DNA of 64,000 nucleotides from Anaerolineales bacterium (GTDB taxonomy: Bacteria; Chloroflexota; Anaerolineae; Anaerolineales; Villigracilaceae). Shown here in pieces: positions 33,351 to 42,600 of this stretch. The DNA lies in NCBI GenBank assembly GCA_020851785.1, contig JADZCC010000004.1:1-64000 (forward strand). The letters run 5' to 3'. Within the stretch, counting starts at the first letter, position 1. Each line of letters starts with the position of its first letter. A model generated the notes under the pieces. That model was not told where the DNA came from, did no database searches, and saw nothing but the letters and a program-made list of their open reading frames with translations. Position numbers and translations under genes: made by a program.

Positions 33351-34652
33351 ATGCAACATAAACTTCCCCCCGTTCCCGTTCGCATTCTGATCATCGTCGT
33401 CATCGGCGCGCTGATTTATTTTGGAGTTCGTTCGCTTAACCAAAACGAATCCACGGCCATTACCGCCTCCGGCTCAATCGAAGCTGTGATTGTCAACGTC
33501 TCGCCTGAAATTTCCGGCAAGGTCGTGGATGTAGACGTGAACGAAGGCGACGCGCTGACAAAGGGCCAACCGCTCCTTTCCCTCGACCCAAGCCTGCTGG
33601 CGGCCCAACGGGCCGTCGCGCAATCCCAGCTTGATTCTGCCAACGCCGCCCTGGCATCCGCCCAACTGAAATACGACCAGACTTTGCAGGCCGCCATTGC
33701 CGCCCAGTCCGCTCAACGCGCAAAAGATTGGAAGACTTCCACGCCCAACGAGTTTGACCAGGCCGGTTGGTACATTGACCAACCCCAGCAAATCGCCGCC
33801 GCCCAAACCGAATTGGACAACGCCAAAGCAGGGATTGACCTGGCCAACGCGGCTCTGGATCAGGCCATCCAAAACGTCAATAACGCCGAATATGTCAACG
33901 CCGAGAAAAAACTAGCCTCAGCCCGCGCCGCGTTTCTAATTGCCAGAGAAGTTCGAGATCAAGCCGAGCGCGCCTCGCAAAGCGGGGGACTGGCGGAAGC
34001 CGCGAACGATTATTACGAATCTGCGCTGGATGAACTTGATACAGCCCAGGAAAAATATAACGACTTATTAGACAGCGCCGCCGCCGAAGATATCGAATAC
34101 GCTCGCGGACAAGTTCTTGTCGCCCAACAAAGATACGACGCCGCCTATGCGCGCCTGCTCGCTCTGCAAACCGGAGAGTATTCCCCGGCCGTCATTTCCG
34201 CCGCGCAGGCGTTGGCTCAGGCTGGGAAAAATGTCAAGCAGGCCGAATCAAGCCTCCGCTTGATTGAAGCGCAAATTTCAAAACTTAATGTCGTCGCGCC
34301 CATGGACGGAATCCTCTTAACGCGCAACGTCGAGCCCGGCGAAATTATTCAGGCGGGCGGAACGGCATTGACGCTGGCGGATTTAAATCAAATTACGCTG
34401 ACGGTCTATGTGCCTGAAAACCTGTATGGAAAAATTTCTTTGGGGCAAACGGTCAGCGTGCGCGTTGATTCTTTTCCGAACGACCCATTCAAAGCCACGG
34501 TGATTTGGATTTCAAGCCAGTCGGAGTTTGCGCCGCGCAACGTGCAAACCGTGGAAGGGCGTAGCGCCACCTATTATGCAATCAAACTGCGCGTTGAAAA
34601 TGTGGACGGCAAGTTGAAGATTGGCATGCCTGCGGATGTGGTTTTCGAATAA
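33351..34652 (+). CDS. HlyD/EmrA-type membrane fusion protein
   Basis: This 433-residue protein has an N-terminal anchor (about 11-25), a biotinyl-lipoyl half motif (SPEISGKVVDVDVNEGD), and a long Ala/Gln-rich coiled-coil hairpin (about 80-295). The second lipoyl half is VVAPMDGILLTRNVEPGE, followed by a beta-barrel domain. It bridges the permease to the outside or envelope. AGGAG is upstream. With one permease and two ATPases it resembles the E. coli ybhGFSR and yhiI-rbbA-yhhJ systems. Confidence 0.92.
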   Translation: MQHKLPPVPVRILIIVVIGALIYFGVRSLNQNESTAITASGSIEAVIVNVSPEISGKVVDVDVNEGDALTKGQPLLSLDPSLLAAQRAVAQSQLDSANAALASAQLKYDQTLQAAIAAQSAQRAKDWKTSTPNEFDQAGWYIDQPQQIAAAQTELDNAKAGIDLANAALDQAIQNVNNAEYVNAEKKLASARAAFLIAREVRDQAERASQSGGLAEAANDYYESALDELDTAQEKYNDLLDSAAAEDIEYARGQVLVAQQRYDAAYARLLALQTGEYSPAVISAAQALAQAGKNVKQAESSLRLIEAQISKLNVVAPMDGILLTRNVEPGEIIQAGGTALTLADLNQITLTVYVPENLYGKISLGQTVSVRVDSFPNDPFKATVIWISSQSEFAPRNVQTVEGRSATYYAIKLRVENVDGKLKIGMPADVVFE

Positions 34653-34691
34653 GTCGAAGGTCGAAGAGTCAAAAGTCACAGGCGAAAGTCA
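34651..34691. repeat. heptad-like repeat cluster, left flank of the four-helix-bundle gene
   Basis: AAGTCGA, AGGTCGA, AGAGTCA, AAAGTCA, CAGGCGA, AAGTCAA: GTC words at about 7-base spacing, starting in the HlyD stop codon. The orientation is opposite to the cluster at 35118. Confidence 0.7.
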
Positions 34692-34705
34692 AAAAGGAGA
34701 ATCGT

Positions 34706-35116
34706 ATGGCTGGCATTACTCGCTTTGAAGAAATTGAATCTTGGAAAACCGCAAGAGACTTAACAAATAAAGTTTATGTTTTTTCAAATCAAGATGGTTT
34801 CAATCGTGACTTTGGATTGCGCGACCAGATTCGCCGGGCGTGTATTTCTATTATGAGTAACATCGCCGAAGGTTTTGAAAGCCGAACGGATGCGCAATTT
34901 ATAAATTTTCTTGGCATGGCTCGCGCTTCGGCTGGAGAAGTTCGTTCTCAACTTTATATTGCCTTAGACCAAAAATATATTTCACAAGAGCAATTTGATA
35001 ATGCTTTTCAACTTGCACAAACTTGTTCGCGGCAAATTGCAAATTTTATTAAATACCTTGAAGCAAACCCTCGCCCTAAAAGAATCTCGGATGATTCAGC
35101 AGATTACAATGTTTAG
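34706..35116 (+). CDS. four-helix-bundle protein (S23/intervening-sequence family)
   Basis: This 136-residue helical protein matches the family encoded in 23S rRNA intervening sequences and related to the Avd protein of diversity-generating retroelements: FEEIESWKTARDL, RDQIRRACISIMSNIAEGFE, FINFLGMARASAGEVRSQL. A pentameric four-helix bundle that binds nucleic acid is the known fold. No reverse transcriptase or variable repeat is nearby. It is inserted between HlyD and ATPase genes that belong together and is bracketed by heptad repeat clusters, so it looks like a small mobile cassette rather than an exporter part. Confidence 0.9.
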   Translation: MAGITRFEEIESWKTARDLTNKVYVFSNQDGFNRDFGLRDQIRRACISIMSNIAEGFESRTDAQFINFLGMARASAGEVRSQLYIALDQKYISQEQFDNAFQLAQTCSRQIANFIKYLEANPRPKRISDDSADYNV

Positions 35117-35117
35117 C

Positions 35118-35145
35118 CGACCTTCGACCTTTGACCTGTGACGAC
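35118..35145. repeat. heptad repeat cluster, right flank of the four-helix-bundle gene
   Basis: CGACCTT, CGACCTT, TGACCTG, TGACGAC. It ends 3 bp before the ATPase start and leaves that gene without a visible ribosome site. Confidence 0.75.
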
Positions 35146-35148
35146 CCC

Positions 35149-36156
35149 ATGAATGAATATTTAGTATCAGCAAAAAATCTACATAAAAAATTCAACGACA
35201 CACATGCTGTCAACGATGTCGCGTTAAATATTAAGGCCGGCGAAATTTACGGGCTGGTCGGTTCGGATGGCGCGGGCAAAACCACAACCATGCGCATGTT
35301 GGTTGGCGCGCTGGCGCCGACTGCAGGCTCGATCAACGTGTGTGGCTATGATGTATTGAAACAAGTTGAAAATGCCCGTGCGCAAATTGGCTATTTATCG
35401 CAACGCTTTTCTTTATACGAAGATTTAACCGTGCTGGAAAACATTCGCTTCTTTGCCGAAATTCGCGGGCTGTCTTCCTCCGCGTGGCTTCCACGCTCGC
35501 TCGAAATTCTGGAATTTGTGGGGCTGGAAAAATTCAAAGACAGAAGGGCGGGGCAACTTTCTGGCGGCATGAAGCAAAAACTTGGGTTGGCCTCGGCATT
35601 GGTGACTCGTCCGCGCCTGCTCCTGCTCGACGAACCCACCACCGGCGTGGACCCCGTCACGCGTCAGGATTTTTGGCAATTGGTGATTAAACTGGTTGCA
35701 TCCCCCGCCCCCGATTCTGAGGGCGTCAGCGTCATCATCTCCACGCCGTATATGGACGAAGCCTCGCGCTGTCATCGCGTTGGCTTTATGAAAGCCGGAA
35801 AAATTATCGCTGAAGATACGCCGTCCAATTTGCGTTCGCGCTTAAATGATTGTATCCTTGAATTGCGCGGCGAGCCTTTGCGCGAATTGAAAAACATTTC
35901 CACGCAGGATCAAGACGTTGAAGAAGTCGCCGCGTTTGGCGACAAACTACATTTGCGCGTAAAAAGCGGATCGGCGCAGGCGGTCATTACAAGGCTTCAA
36001 AAACAAATCAAAGCGCAAAATGCAAACGCGCATAATTTACGAGTCGTTCCGCCAACCCTGGAAGATATTTTCATCTTATTAACCGAGTCTACAGAAAACG
36101 TCCCGCAGGTTGAGTCCACGCATCAAGCGCTTCAAGAAAACCTGCGGGACGGTTAA
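35149..36156 (+). CDS. ABC exporter ATP-binding protein 1
   Basis: This 335-residue ATPase has Walker A GSDGAGKTT, signature LSGGMKQKLGLASALV, Walker B LLLLDEPTTGVDP, and the exporter-typical ending PTLEDIFILLT. The H-loop reads STPYMDEA, with Tyr/Pro where His is expected. The likely start is ATG 35149; a preceding heptad repeat removes any clear Shine-Dalgarno. It pairs with the second ATPase, comparable to the two halves of YbhF. Confidence 0.9.
   Translation: MNEYLVSAKNLHKKFNDTHAVNDVALNIKAGEIYGLVGSDGAGKTTTMRMLVGALAPTAGSINVCGYDVLKQVENARAQIGYLSQRFSLYEDLTVLENIRFFAEIRGLSSSAWLPRSLEILEFVGLEKFKDRRAGQLSGGMKQKLGLASALVTRPRLLLLDEPTTGVDPVTRQDFWQLVIKLVASPAPDSEGVSVIISTPYMDEASRCHRVGFMKAGKIIAEDTPSNLRSRLNDCILELRGEPLRELKNISTQDQDVEEVAAFGDKLHLRVKSGSAQAVITRLQKQIKAQNANAHNLRVVPPTLEDIFILLTESTENVPQVESTHQALQENLRDG
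36100..36150. repeat. 12-bp inverted repeat at the end of ATPase gene 1
   Basis: GTCCCGCAGGTT (36100-36111) and AACCTGCGGGAC (36139-36150) are perfect arms with a 27-base loop. They end 6 bp before the stop codon and encode a variable tail, so they may be another repeat insertion. Confidence 0.75.
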
Positions 36157-36168
36157 GGTAAATAGTTT

Positions 36169-37077
36169 ATGTTAAATGAACCTGTCATCGTCGTTCAAAA
36201 TCTAACGCGCCGCTTTGGCGAATTCACTGCCGTTGACCATGTCAACTTTGAAGTTCGCCCGGGCGAAATCATTGGCTACCTTGGCCCAAACGGCTCTGGC
36301 AAAACCACCACCATTCGCATGTTGCTGGGTTTGCTCGCGCCCACCGAAGGTCGCGCCACTGTGTTGGGGTACGACATTGCCAAAGAAAGCGAAGCGATTC
36401 GCTTGCGCGTCGGATATATGTCTCAAAAATTTGCGATTTACGACGACCTGACCACGCTTGAAAATTTGACGTTCTATGCAGGCGTGTACGGCATCCACGA
36501 CAAAGAGCGTGTCAATCGGACCTTGCAGTTGGTCGGTCTTAACCAGCATCACCACACGCTGACCAAGTCGCTCTCCACCGGCTGGCGCCAAAGATTATCT
36601 TTAGCCATTGCGCTGGTACATGAACCGAAACTACTATTTCTCGACGAACCCACCTCCGGCGTGGACCCTACCGCCCGCCGCGCCTTTTGGGAGTTGATCT
36701 ATCAACTGGCGGAAGGCGGCGTGACGATTCTCGTCACCACGCACTATATGGACGAAGCCGAATACTGCGGGCGCGTGGCGGTGATGCGCGATGGAAAATT
36801 ACTGGCCATGGACACGCCTACGAATCTAAAACAAAAAATCATTACTGGGGAAGTCTGGGAAGTGTACGCGCATCCGCTTGAAGGGGGGCTGGACATTTTG
36901 AATAGAATGGACGGAGTCGTAAGAGTCGGCTTGGCGGGAGATCATTTGCGAGTAATCAGTTCAAAGGTTGAGAAAGAAACCCTGCAAAGCGCATTACAAG
37001 ATCATCAACTGCAAGTTGAGAAAATCGAAAGGGGAGAACCCACTCTGGAAGACGTGTTCCTGGCGCTGGCGCGTTGA
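36169..37077 (+). CDS. ABC exporter ATP-binding protein 2
   Basis: This 302-residue ATPase has Walker A GPNGSGKTT, Walker B LLFLDEPTSGVDP and H-loop TTHYMDEAEYCGR. The signature is changed to LSTGWRQRLSLA (usually LSGGxxQR), as in ATPase pairs where one site is degenerate. It ends EPTLEDVFLALAR. Together with ATPase 1 it should form an asymmetric heterodimer. It is the last intact gene before a decayed region. Confidence 0.92.
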   Translation: MLNEPVIVVQNLTRRFGEFTAVDHVNFEVRPGEIIGYLGPNGSGKTTTIRMLLGLLAPTEGRATVLGYDIAKESEAIRLRVGYMSQKFAIYDDLTTLENLTFYAGVYGIHDKERVNRTLQLVGLNQHHHTLTKSLSTGWRQRLSLAIALVHEPKLLFLDEPTSGVDPTARRAFWELIYQLAEGGVTILVTTHYMDEAEYCGRVAVMRDGKLLAMDTPTNLKQKIITGEVWEVYAHPLEGGLDILNRMDGVVRVGLAGDHLRVISSKVEKETLQSALQDHQLQVEKIERGEPTLEDVFLALAR

Positions 37078-37144
37078 AAGGTAAATCTTTGTATGGAATG
37101 AGCTTTATCTAGGCGCTGATTATCGGTGTGAGAGAGGAGGAGTG

Positions 37145-37213
37145 ATGCGCTTAAAAACATTATATTTAAGATTTTACAATATACTAGACATTATCGGAAG
37201 TAACTGTTCCTGA
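37145..37213 (+). pseudogene. 22-codon gene start cut off next to an IS-like end
   Basis: GAGAGGAGG lies 6-7 nt before an ATG opening MRLKTLYLRFYNILDIIGSN, with a stop where an IS-like end begins. It looks like the 5' remnant of a gene truncated by insertion. The parent family is not identified. A true small ORF is possible. Confidence 0.35.
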
Positions 37214-37318
37214 CCTTGCCCCAATAAAGTAGACACAAAAGATGTCCATCCTCCATTAAGCTAAAAGAACAGGAGCAGGATCAAGCATTTAACAGTATGC
37301 CGAAATTTCATGTGCGGA
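37211..37318. mobile_element. possible insertion-sequence end remnant
   Basis: TGACCTTGCCCCAATAAAG followed by TAGACAC resembles, from memory, the terminal bases of IS3-family elements (TGTCTACTTTATTGGGG in reverse). No transposase frame survives; the rest of 37078-37634 is A/T-richer than its neighbours and holds no intact gene. Confidence 0.35.
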
Positions 37319-37327
37319 GATCTATAA

Positions 37328-37537
37328 AGTGAATTTACGAAATATCCTGGGTATGTTGGTAAGAATGATGAGAAGGATTCTTTGTATGAAGTTCCATGTG
37401 GAGAAATTGTTGAACTGCTGGGTCCAACAAAAGAGGTAGATGGCTTAACCTGGTGGAATGTTTATTGGAACGGATATACTGGATGGATAGCAGACCATAC
37501 GGGAAGTGGAAAGATAATTTTAGATTTCACTCCTTGA
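37328..37537 (+). pseudogene. fragment of a bacterial SH3-domain protein
   Basis: The frame after a stop at 37325 reads through an SH3b-like module: KYPGYVGKNDEKDSLYEVP, EIVELLGPTKEVDGLTWWNV, YWNGYTGWIADH, then ILDFTP and a stop. There is no ATG, GTG or TTG start with a ribosome site upstream and no signal peptide, so only the last domain of a secreted protein remains. Confidence 0.6.
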
Positions 37538-37572
37538 GAATAGGGAGATTTATTGATACTACTTAAGATAAT

Positions 37573-37610
37573 ACCCTCCCCGCCCTGAAATTTATTGGGG
37601 CGGGGAGGGT
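37573..37610 (-). terminator. G/C-rich hairpin at the end of the signalling cluster
   Basis: ACCCTCCCCGCCC (37573-37585) pairs with GGGCGGGGAGGGT (37598-37610). It lies 25 bp beyond the last gene of the minus-strand cluster. The minus-strand tail TATTATCTT is a weak T-run, so termination there is likely but not certain. Confidence 0.6.
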
Positions 37611-37634
37611 TGAGAAAACCGGAGCAGGCTAAGG

Positions 37635-38021
37635 TTAGGGTTTGTGCGGCGCCTGGATGAAGGCTTCCACGCGGGCCCACAGTTCGCGGATGTTAATCGG
37701 CTTGGACATGTAGACGTCGCATCCGGCGGCGAGCGCTTTTTCTGCGTCGCCTTTGAGGGCGTTGGCAGTGATGGCGATGATCGGGGTGTAGGCGAGGGTG
37801 GGCTTGGCGCTTCCGCGCAGGCGGCGGGCCACTTCGTAGCCGTCAATGTCGGGCAGGTTGATGTCGAGCAGGATCAGGTCCACTTCTTTTTTTTCAGCCA
37901 TGGCTACGCCGTCCAACCCGCTGAGGGCTTCGAGCAACGTATAGCCGCGCGATTCGAGCGCGCGTTTGACCAACATCATATTATCTGGATTATCTTCGAT
38001 ATAAAGAATGACGCTTCCCAT
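37635..38021 (-). CDS. single-domain response regulator
   Basis: The receiver has 128 residues from the ATG at 38021 (AAGGAG upstream), with acidic pocket E9/D10, phospho-acceptor D53 (LLDINLPD), T85 and K107 (MSKPI). It has no output domain. It is the last gene of the 17-kb signalling cluster and starts 16 bp after the threonine-synthase-receiver fusion, so it may be a phosphate sink or relay for the same kinases. Confidence 0.92.
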   Translation of the reverse strand: MGSVILYIEDNPDNMMLVKRALESRGYTLLEALSGLDGVAMAEKKEVDLILLDINLPDIDGYEVARRLRGSAKPTLAYTPIIAITANALKGDAEKALAAGCDVYMSKPINIRELWARVEAFIQAPHKP

Positions 38022-38037
38022 AATTTGATTCTCCTTC

Positions 38038-39681
38038 TTATCCGTTTTTATCTTTATCTTCAATCACTTGAATCACCTGATCGACGAATTTGCGCGTGGG
38101 GAGCGATCCCTTTTGATAAACCGCTTCAATGTGTCCGCTCAGTCTTTGGCGCTCTTCGGCGGTGATGTCTTTGGCGCTGACTACGACGACCGGAATGTCT
38201 TTGGTGCGCGGGTCTAGCTTTAATTCTTCCACCAGCCCAAAGCCGTCTATCCCGGGCATGGTCAGGTCGCTCACGATCAGGTCTGGCAGTTTTTGGCGGG
38301 CCATGCTGAGGCCTTCCCAGCCGTCTTTGGCGTGATAAACCCGATATTTTTTGCGTCCTTCCAACAAGCGTTGGATGAGGAGCGCGTCGTCGCTGTTGTC
38401 GTCCACCAGCAGAACGGTTGTGGTGGTTTCGTCCAGGTTTTCCAGGGCGGCGAGCAGACCTTCGCGTGGGGCTGGCGTTTGGTCTTTGCTGAGATGTACA
38501 TCCACGGCCCATTGGTCGCCGAGGACGTGTTTTTCCACCGGGAAGGTGTGACCGGTACAGTTGATGACGACCAGTTCGTCCTCTTTGAGGGTTCCGGCTT
38601 TGCGGAGTTTTTCGTACCCGGCAAAGGCGACGGCTGTTGCCGGTTCGACAGCCATGCCTTCGCTTTTAGCCAAAGAGCGCATGGCGGCGAAGGCTTCCGC
38701 GTCGCTGACGGCCTCCATTGTACCGCCATAGTCCTGAGTTAGATTCCATAAATAAGTATAGGCTTCTCCCGGACTGCCAGTGGAGAGGATGATAATGCGC
38801 GTATCAGGGATGACCGGCGTGGCGATGTTGTGGCCTGCTTTGAAGGCGTTGACCATCGGCGCGCAACCGGAAGATTGAATGATGGCAAGCTTTGGAATTT
38901 TGGAAATTAAGCCCATGGCGTGGAGTTCTTTGAAACCCTGATAAACGCCCAGCGGGCCCAGCCCGCCGCTGACAGCCTGAATGTACCAATCGGGCGCTTT
39001 CCAGCCGAGTTGTTCGACGATTTCATAAGCGATGGTTTTCATCGACTCGCGCGCGGGGATGGAGTTTGCGCCGCGATCCAAGAGCAGGTTTTTGCGTTGG
39101 GCAAATTGCGCGGCGATCTGTTTGGTTTGGTCGTAGTTGCCGCTGACGCGAATCACTTCCGCGCCGAACAAGGCGGCTTCGCGCAGTTTTTCCTGCGGCA
39201 CGAGGCTGGTCATAAAGACCCAGAGTTTGATGCCGGCGCGGGCGCAGGCGGCGGCGTAGGCCACGGCCGCGTTGCCGGTGGAAGCGATCACGGCTTCGCG
39301 GATGCCGTTCTCGTTCATGGCGGCGACTGCAACAGCCGCCTGCCGGTCTTTGAAAGAGGCGGTTGGGCTGTAGCGTTCATCTTTGAAGTAGGTTTGCACA
39401 TGCCCGAGGTTGGGGGCGAAGCGTTGCGAGAGCCAAAGCGGCGTTCCGCCTGCGGGGTATAAATCCAAAGCGGCGGGATTGTCGAGCGGCAAGACATCCT
39501 GATAACGCCAAAGGTTGTTGGGGCGGTTGGGTAAACCGCGCAGGATTTCACGTTTGAACGCTTCGTAATCGTAACGCGCTTCCAGCCATTGAGATTGGCA
39601 CTGCGGGCAAACGGCAGGCGTAAAGGGTTGGTAGGACTGCTGGCTTTTGCAGGCCGCGCATTCCAAGATGGGCTTGGCCAT
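38038..39681 (-). CDS. threonine-synthase-like PLP enzyme fused to a receiver domain
   Basis: This is a 547-residue protein. Residues 1-400: a zinc-ribbon start (C8, C11, C25, C28), the ThrC-type phosphate region AGGTPLW, PLP Lys111 in PTASFKDRQA, STGNAAVA (134-141), SGGLGPLGVYQGF, STGSPGEA and EPATAVAFAGY. Residues ~421-547: a complete receiver with D427/D428, phospho-acceptor D472 (SDLTMPGIDGFG), S502 and K524. Threonine synthase makes threonine from O-phosphohomoserine; a fused receiver suggests control by phosphorylation. It lies 2 bp behind a giant kinase gene. I know no characterised protein with this order. A frame error is excluded within the ORF because both halves are in one open frame. 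Confidence 0.9.
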   Translation of the reverse strand: MAKPILECAACKSQQSYQPFTPAVCPQCQSQWLEARYDYEAFKREILRGLPNRPNNLWRYQDVLPLDNPAALDLYPAGGTPLWLSQRFAPNLGHVQTYFKDERYSPTASFKDRQAAVAVAAMNENGIREAVIASTGNAAVAYAAACARAGIKLWVFMTSLVPQEKLREAALFGAEVIRVSGNYDQTKQIAAQFAQRKNLLLDRGANSIPARESMKTIAYEIVEQLGWKAPDWYIQAVSGGLGPLGVYQGFKELHAMGLISKIPKLAIIQSSGCAPMVNAFKAGHNIATPVIPDTRIIILSTGSPGEAYTYLWNLTQDYGGTMEAVSDAEAFAAMRSLAKSEGMAVEPATAVAFAGYEKLRKAGTLKEDELVVINCTGHTFPVEKHVLGDQWAVDVHLSKDQTPAPREGLLAALENLDETTTTVLLVDDNSDDALLIQRLLEGRKKYRVYHAKDGWEGLSMARQKLPDLIVSDLTMPGIDGFGLVEELKLDPRTKDIPVVVVSAKDITAEERQRLSGHIEAVYQKGSLPTRKFVDQVIQVIEDKDKNG

Positions 39682-39683
39682 GT

Positions 39684-42600
39684 TTACTTGGTTTTCTCCA
39701 GCGGTCCGGAGGCGGTGGCTTCGGAAACGATCGCTTCAATGGGTAGCAAAATGTTGAAGGTTGTGCCTTGACCGGTTTCGCCTGCGCTTTCGGCCCAGAG
39801 TTTTCCGCCGTGCATTTCGATCAGGCGACGGCTGATGGGCAGGCCCAGTCCGGTGCCTCCGGCTTTGCGCGTGGTGCTGGTGTCCACCTGGGTGAACTCG
39901 CTAAAGACCGATTCAAGATGCTCCACTGGAATGCCCAGTCCGGTATCTTTGATGGCCACCAAAACGTCGTTGGCTTGATGCGTGATGCGGACGCTGACGC
40001 TCCCTTTTTCAGTGAACTTGATGCCGTTGTTGATGACGTTGATCAGCACCTGGCGCAGGCGGGTATGGTCTGCGCGGATGAAGACGTTTTTGTCGGACTT
40101 GGGTTCGATGAAAATGGCTAGGGCCTTTTCGTTCGCCAGGGATGAGGTGAGGCTGAGCACGTCTTCAACCGTCTCGTTTAAGTTGAACTTTTCAATCACC
40201 AGGTTCATCTTGCCGGATTCGATTTTGGCCATATCCAGTACGTCGTTAATCAGGTGGAGGAGGTGCTTTCCGTTTTTCTGAATGAGTTTGAGGTCGTTGT
40301 CCATGTTGGGCGTGAGCGGGCCGTCCAGTTCTTCGAGCATGACGTCGGTGAAGCCGAGGATCGAGTTGAGCGGGGTGCGTAACTCGTGCGACATGTTTGC
40401 GAGGAAGGACGATTTGAGACGATCGAGTTCGCGCAATTGGGTGACTGTGGAGGCCTGTTCTTGATACAACCGCGCGTTTTGGAACGCAATCGCGACTTGG
40501 GCGGCAAGGGTGGTGAAGATGTCGGCGTCTTCCTGCGTGAAACGATTCTCAATTTCAGATTGTACGTCGAACACGCCGATGACGTTGCCCGCCACAATCA
40601 TGGGGATGGCCATTTCTGCATGAGTTTCCGGCAGTTTGGGGTTGGGTAAAAAGCCTTCTTCTTTGCGAACGTTGTTGACGATGACGGCGGCGCGTCTGCG
40701 CGCCGCGCGCGCTACCAGCGATTTCTCCGCATCGGCGGAAATGGAATGTCCGGCGGCGGCCATTTCTTTCCCGACTACGCCTGCGCCGGTGGAAAGCGTT
40801 AAGGCGTTTTGAGCTTCATCGGTCAGGTAAATGTGCGCGTGATATAAGTCAAACTTTTCTTTGGTAATGTCCACCACCGTTTGGAGGAGTTCGGCCGGGT
40901 CGAGCAGGGTGGAGGTGGTGGTACTGACGGTGGCCACTGTCGAAAGGTCAGTGGCGCGGCGTTGAAGCGATTCTTCAATGCCTTTCAGCGTGGTGACGTT
41001 GACGGCGCCGATCAGCAGACAATCGTCTGGGCCGTAGCGAATGGGGAAGACGTTCAAGAGCGTCCAAATGAGATGCCCGTCGGAATGCTTGGTGCGGAGT
41101 TCGTATTCAGTGAGCGAGCCTTTCGCCTGTAATTCCTTGAAGAGGCTGGCGCGTTCGCTGGGGTCGTAATAGAAATCCGGCGTGCGTTTCCCGATTAGGT
41201 CATGTGAGTTCAGCCCGTAGAGTTCAGTAAAGGCGGCGTTGTTATACATGAGAACGCCGTCGGAAGCGCGGCTAATTACAATGGAGATTGGCAGAGCCGC
41301 TAAAATATTTTGCAGTCTTCTTTCGTTTTCCTGAATTTGAGCTTCCGCTTCTTTACGCTCGGTGATGTCCGTGTGCGAACCAGCCATACGATAGGGAGCG
41401 CCTTCGGCGTTGCGCAGGGCCTTGCCTCTGGCGAGGATCCACACATAGTGACCGTCTTTATGGCGGGCGCGGAACTCAATGCTATATTCCTCAATCTTGC
41501 CTGTCAGGTAGTTGTTGATATGGGTTGAAACGCGTTCTTGATCGTCTGGATGCAGGAGCTTTTCAAAATCGGCAAAGCCGCCGTTTAATTCGTCTTCGCC
41601 GCAACCAACCATCGCTTTCCAGCGCGGCGAAAAATAAACTTCGTTGGTGATCAAGTTCCAGTCCCACACGCCGTCGTTGGAACCGCCCACGGCTAATTCG
41701 TACTGTTCCTGACTTTTTTGCACTTCTGCGTGGCTGAGTTCGGCTTGCTCCAGCAGGCGCAGGTTTTCAATGTGCGCGCTCAGTTGCGCGGTGATGGCGG
41801 AGATGACCGCGGCGTTTTCCTCTTCGCCAACTTCCACTTCCAGCTCGCCGATTTTTTGGTTATGGACATAGACAGGATGCGCGTTCAATGAATCTGTCAG
41901 AGAGTTCAGTTGTTCTTTGAGCGGCTCAACCTTGTTTTGATCGTAGAGGAAGCCGGTGGCGACGCTTTTCCTCAAGTTGAGATATTCGCTCCACGATTCG
42001 CGCGTGAGGCGTTTGGAAATTTGTTCGGCGTCCACGCGGTATTTTTCAGATTGCGCAAGCAGGCGGAGCCCTTCAATTTGTTGGGCGACCTGCAGGGCAG
42101 TGGAGTTGATCACTTCCGCGTCGGCGGTGGACCATTTTCGATTGCGCGTGTCCGTTAGCTGAATTTCGCCCACGCGCGCGCCAGCCACCTGAATCGGAAC
42201 TACCAAAGCCTCGGCTGGTTGGCTGGCGGGTTGCTCCAGCTCCACCCAGGGCAAAATTTCCTCCTGTTTGAAGATATAACCAATGGCTTCGCTTCGGTCA
42301 ATTGCGTTTAAGAAATCTTCCCAACTGGAGAGTGAGAGTCGTTTGGCTTGTTCCGTGACTTCGGCGCGGGCTTGTTGGGCCTGTTCAAAGAGCGCCGCGT
42401 TTTGAATGGCAACCGCCAATTGCCCGGCGAGCGCTTCAAAGGCGGGCAGGTTGCTTTCGTTCAAACTGTTGGCGGATTCGCTTTGCAGATCCAGCACGCC
42501 GATTACCTGATCGCTGATCGTCAGCGGCACAGCCATTTCGGATTGCGTTTTGGGCAGGAGCGGATTGGGCAAAAAGGCGGCGTTGGTGGAGGTATCTGCC

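Noticed and set aside
34706..35116. Diversity-generating retroelement, suggested by the Avd-like four-helix-bundle protein
   Set aside because: No reverse transcriptase, template repeat or variable target gene is present nearby.
33307..35145. CRISPR array suggested by regularly spaced repeats
   Set aside because: Units are 7 bases in direct tandem without spacers, and no cas genes are present.
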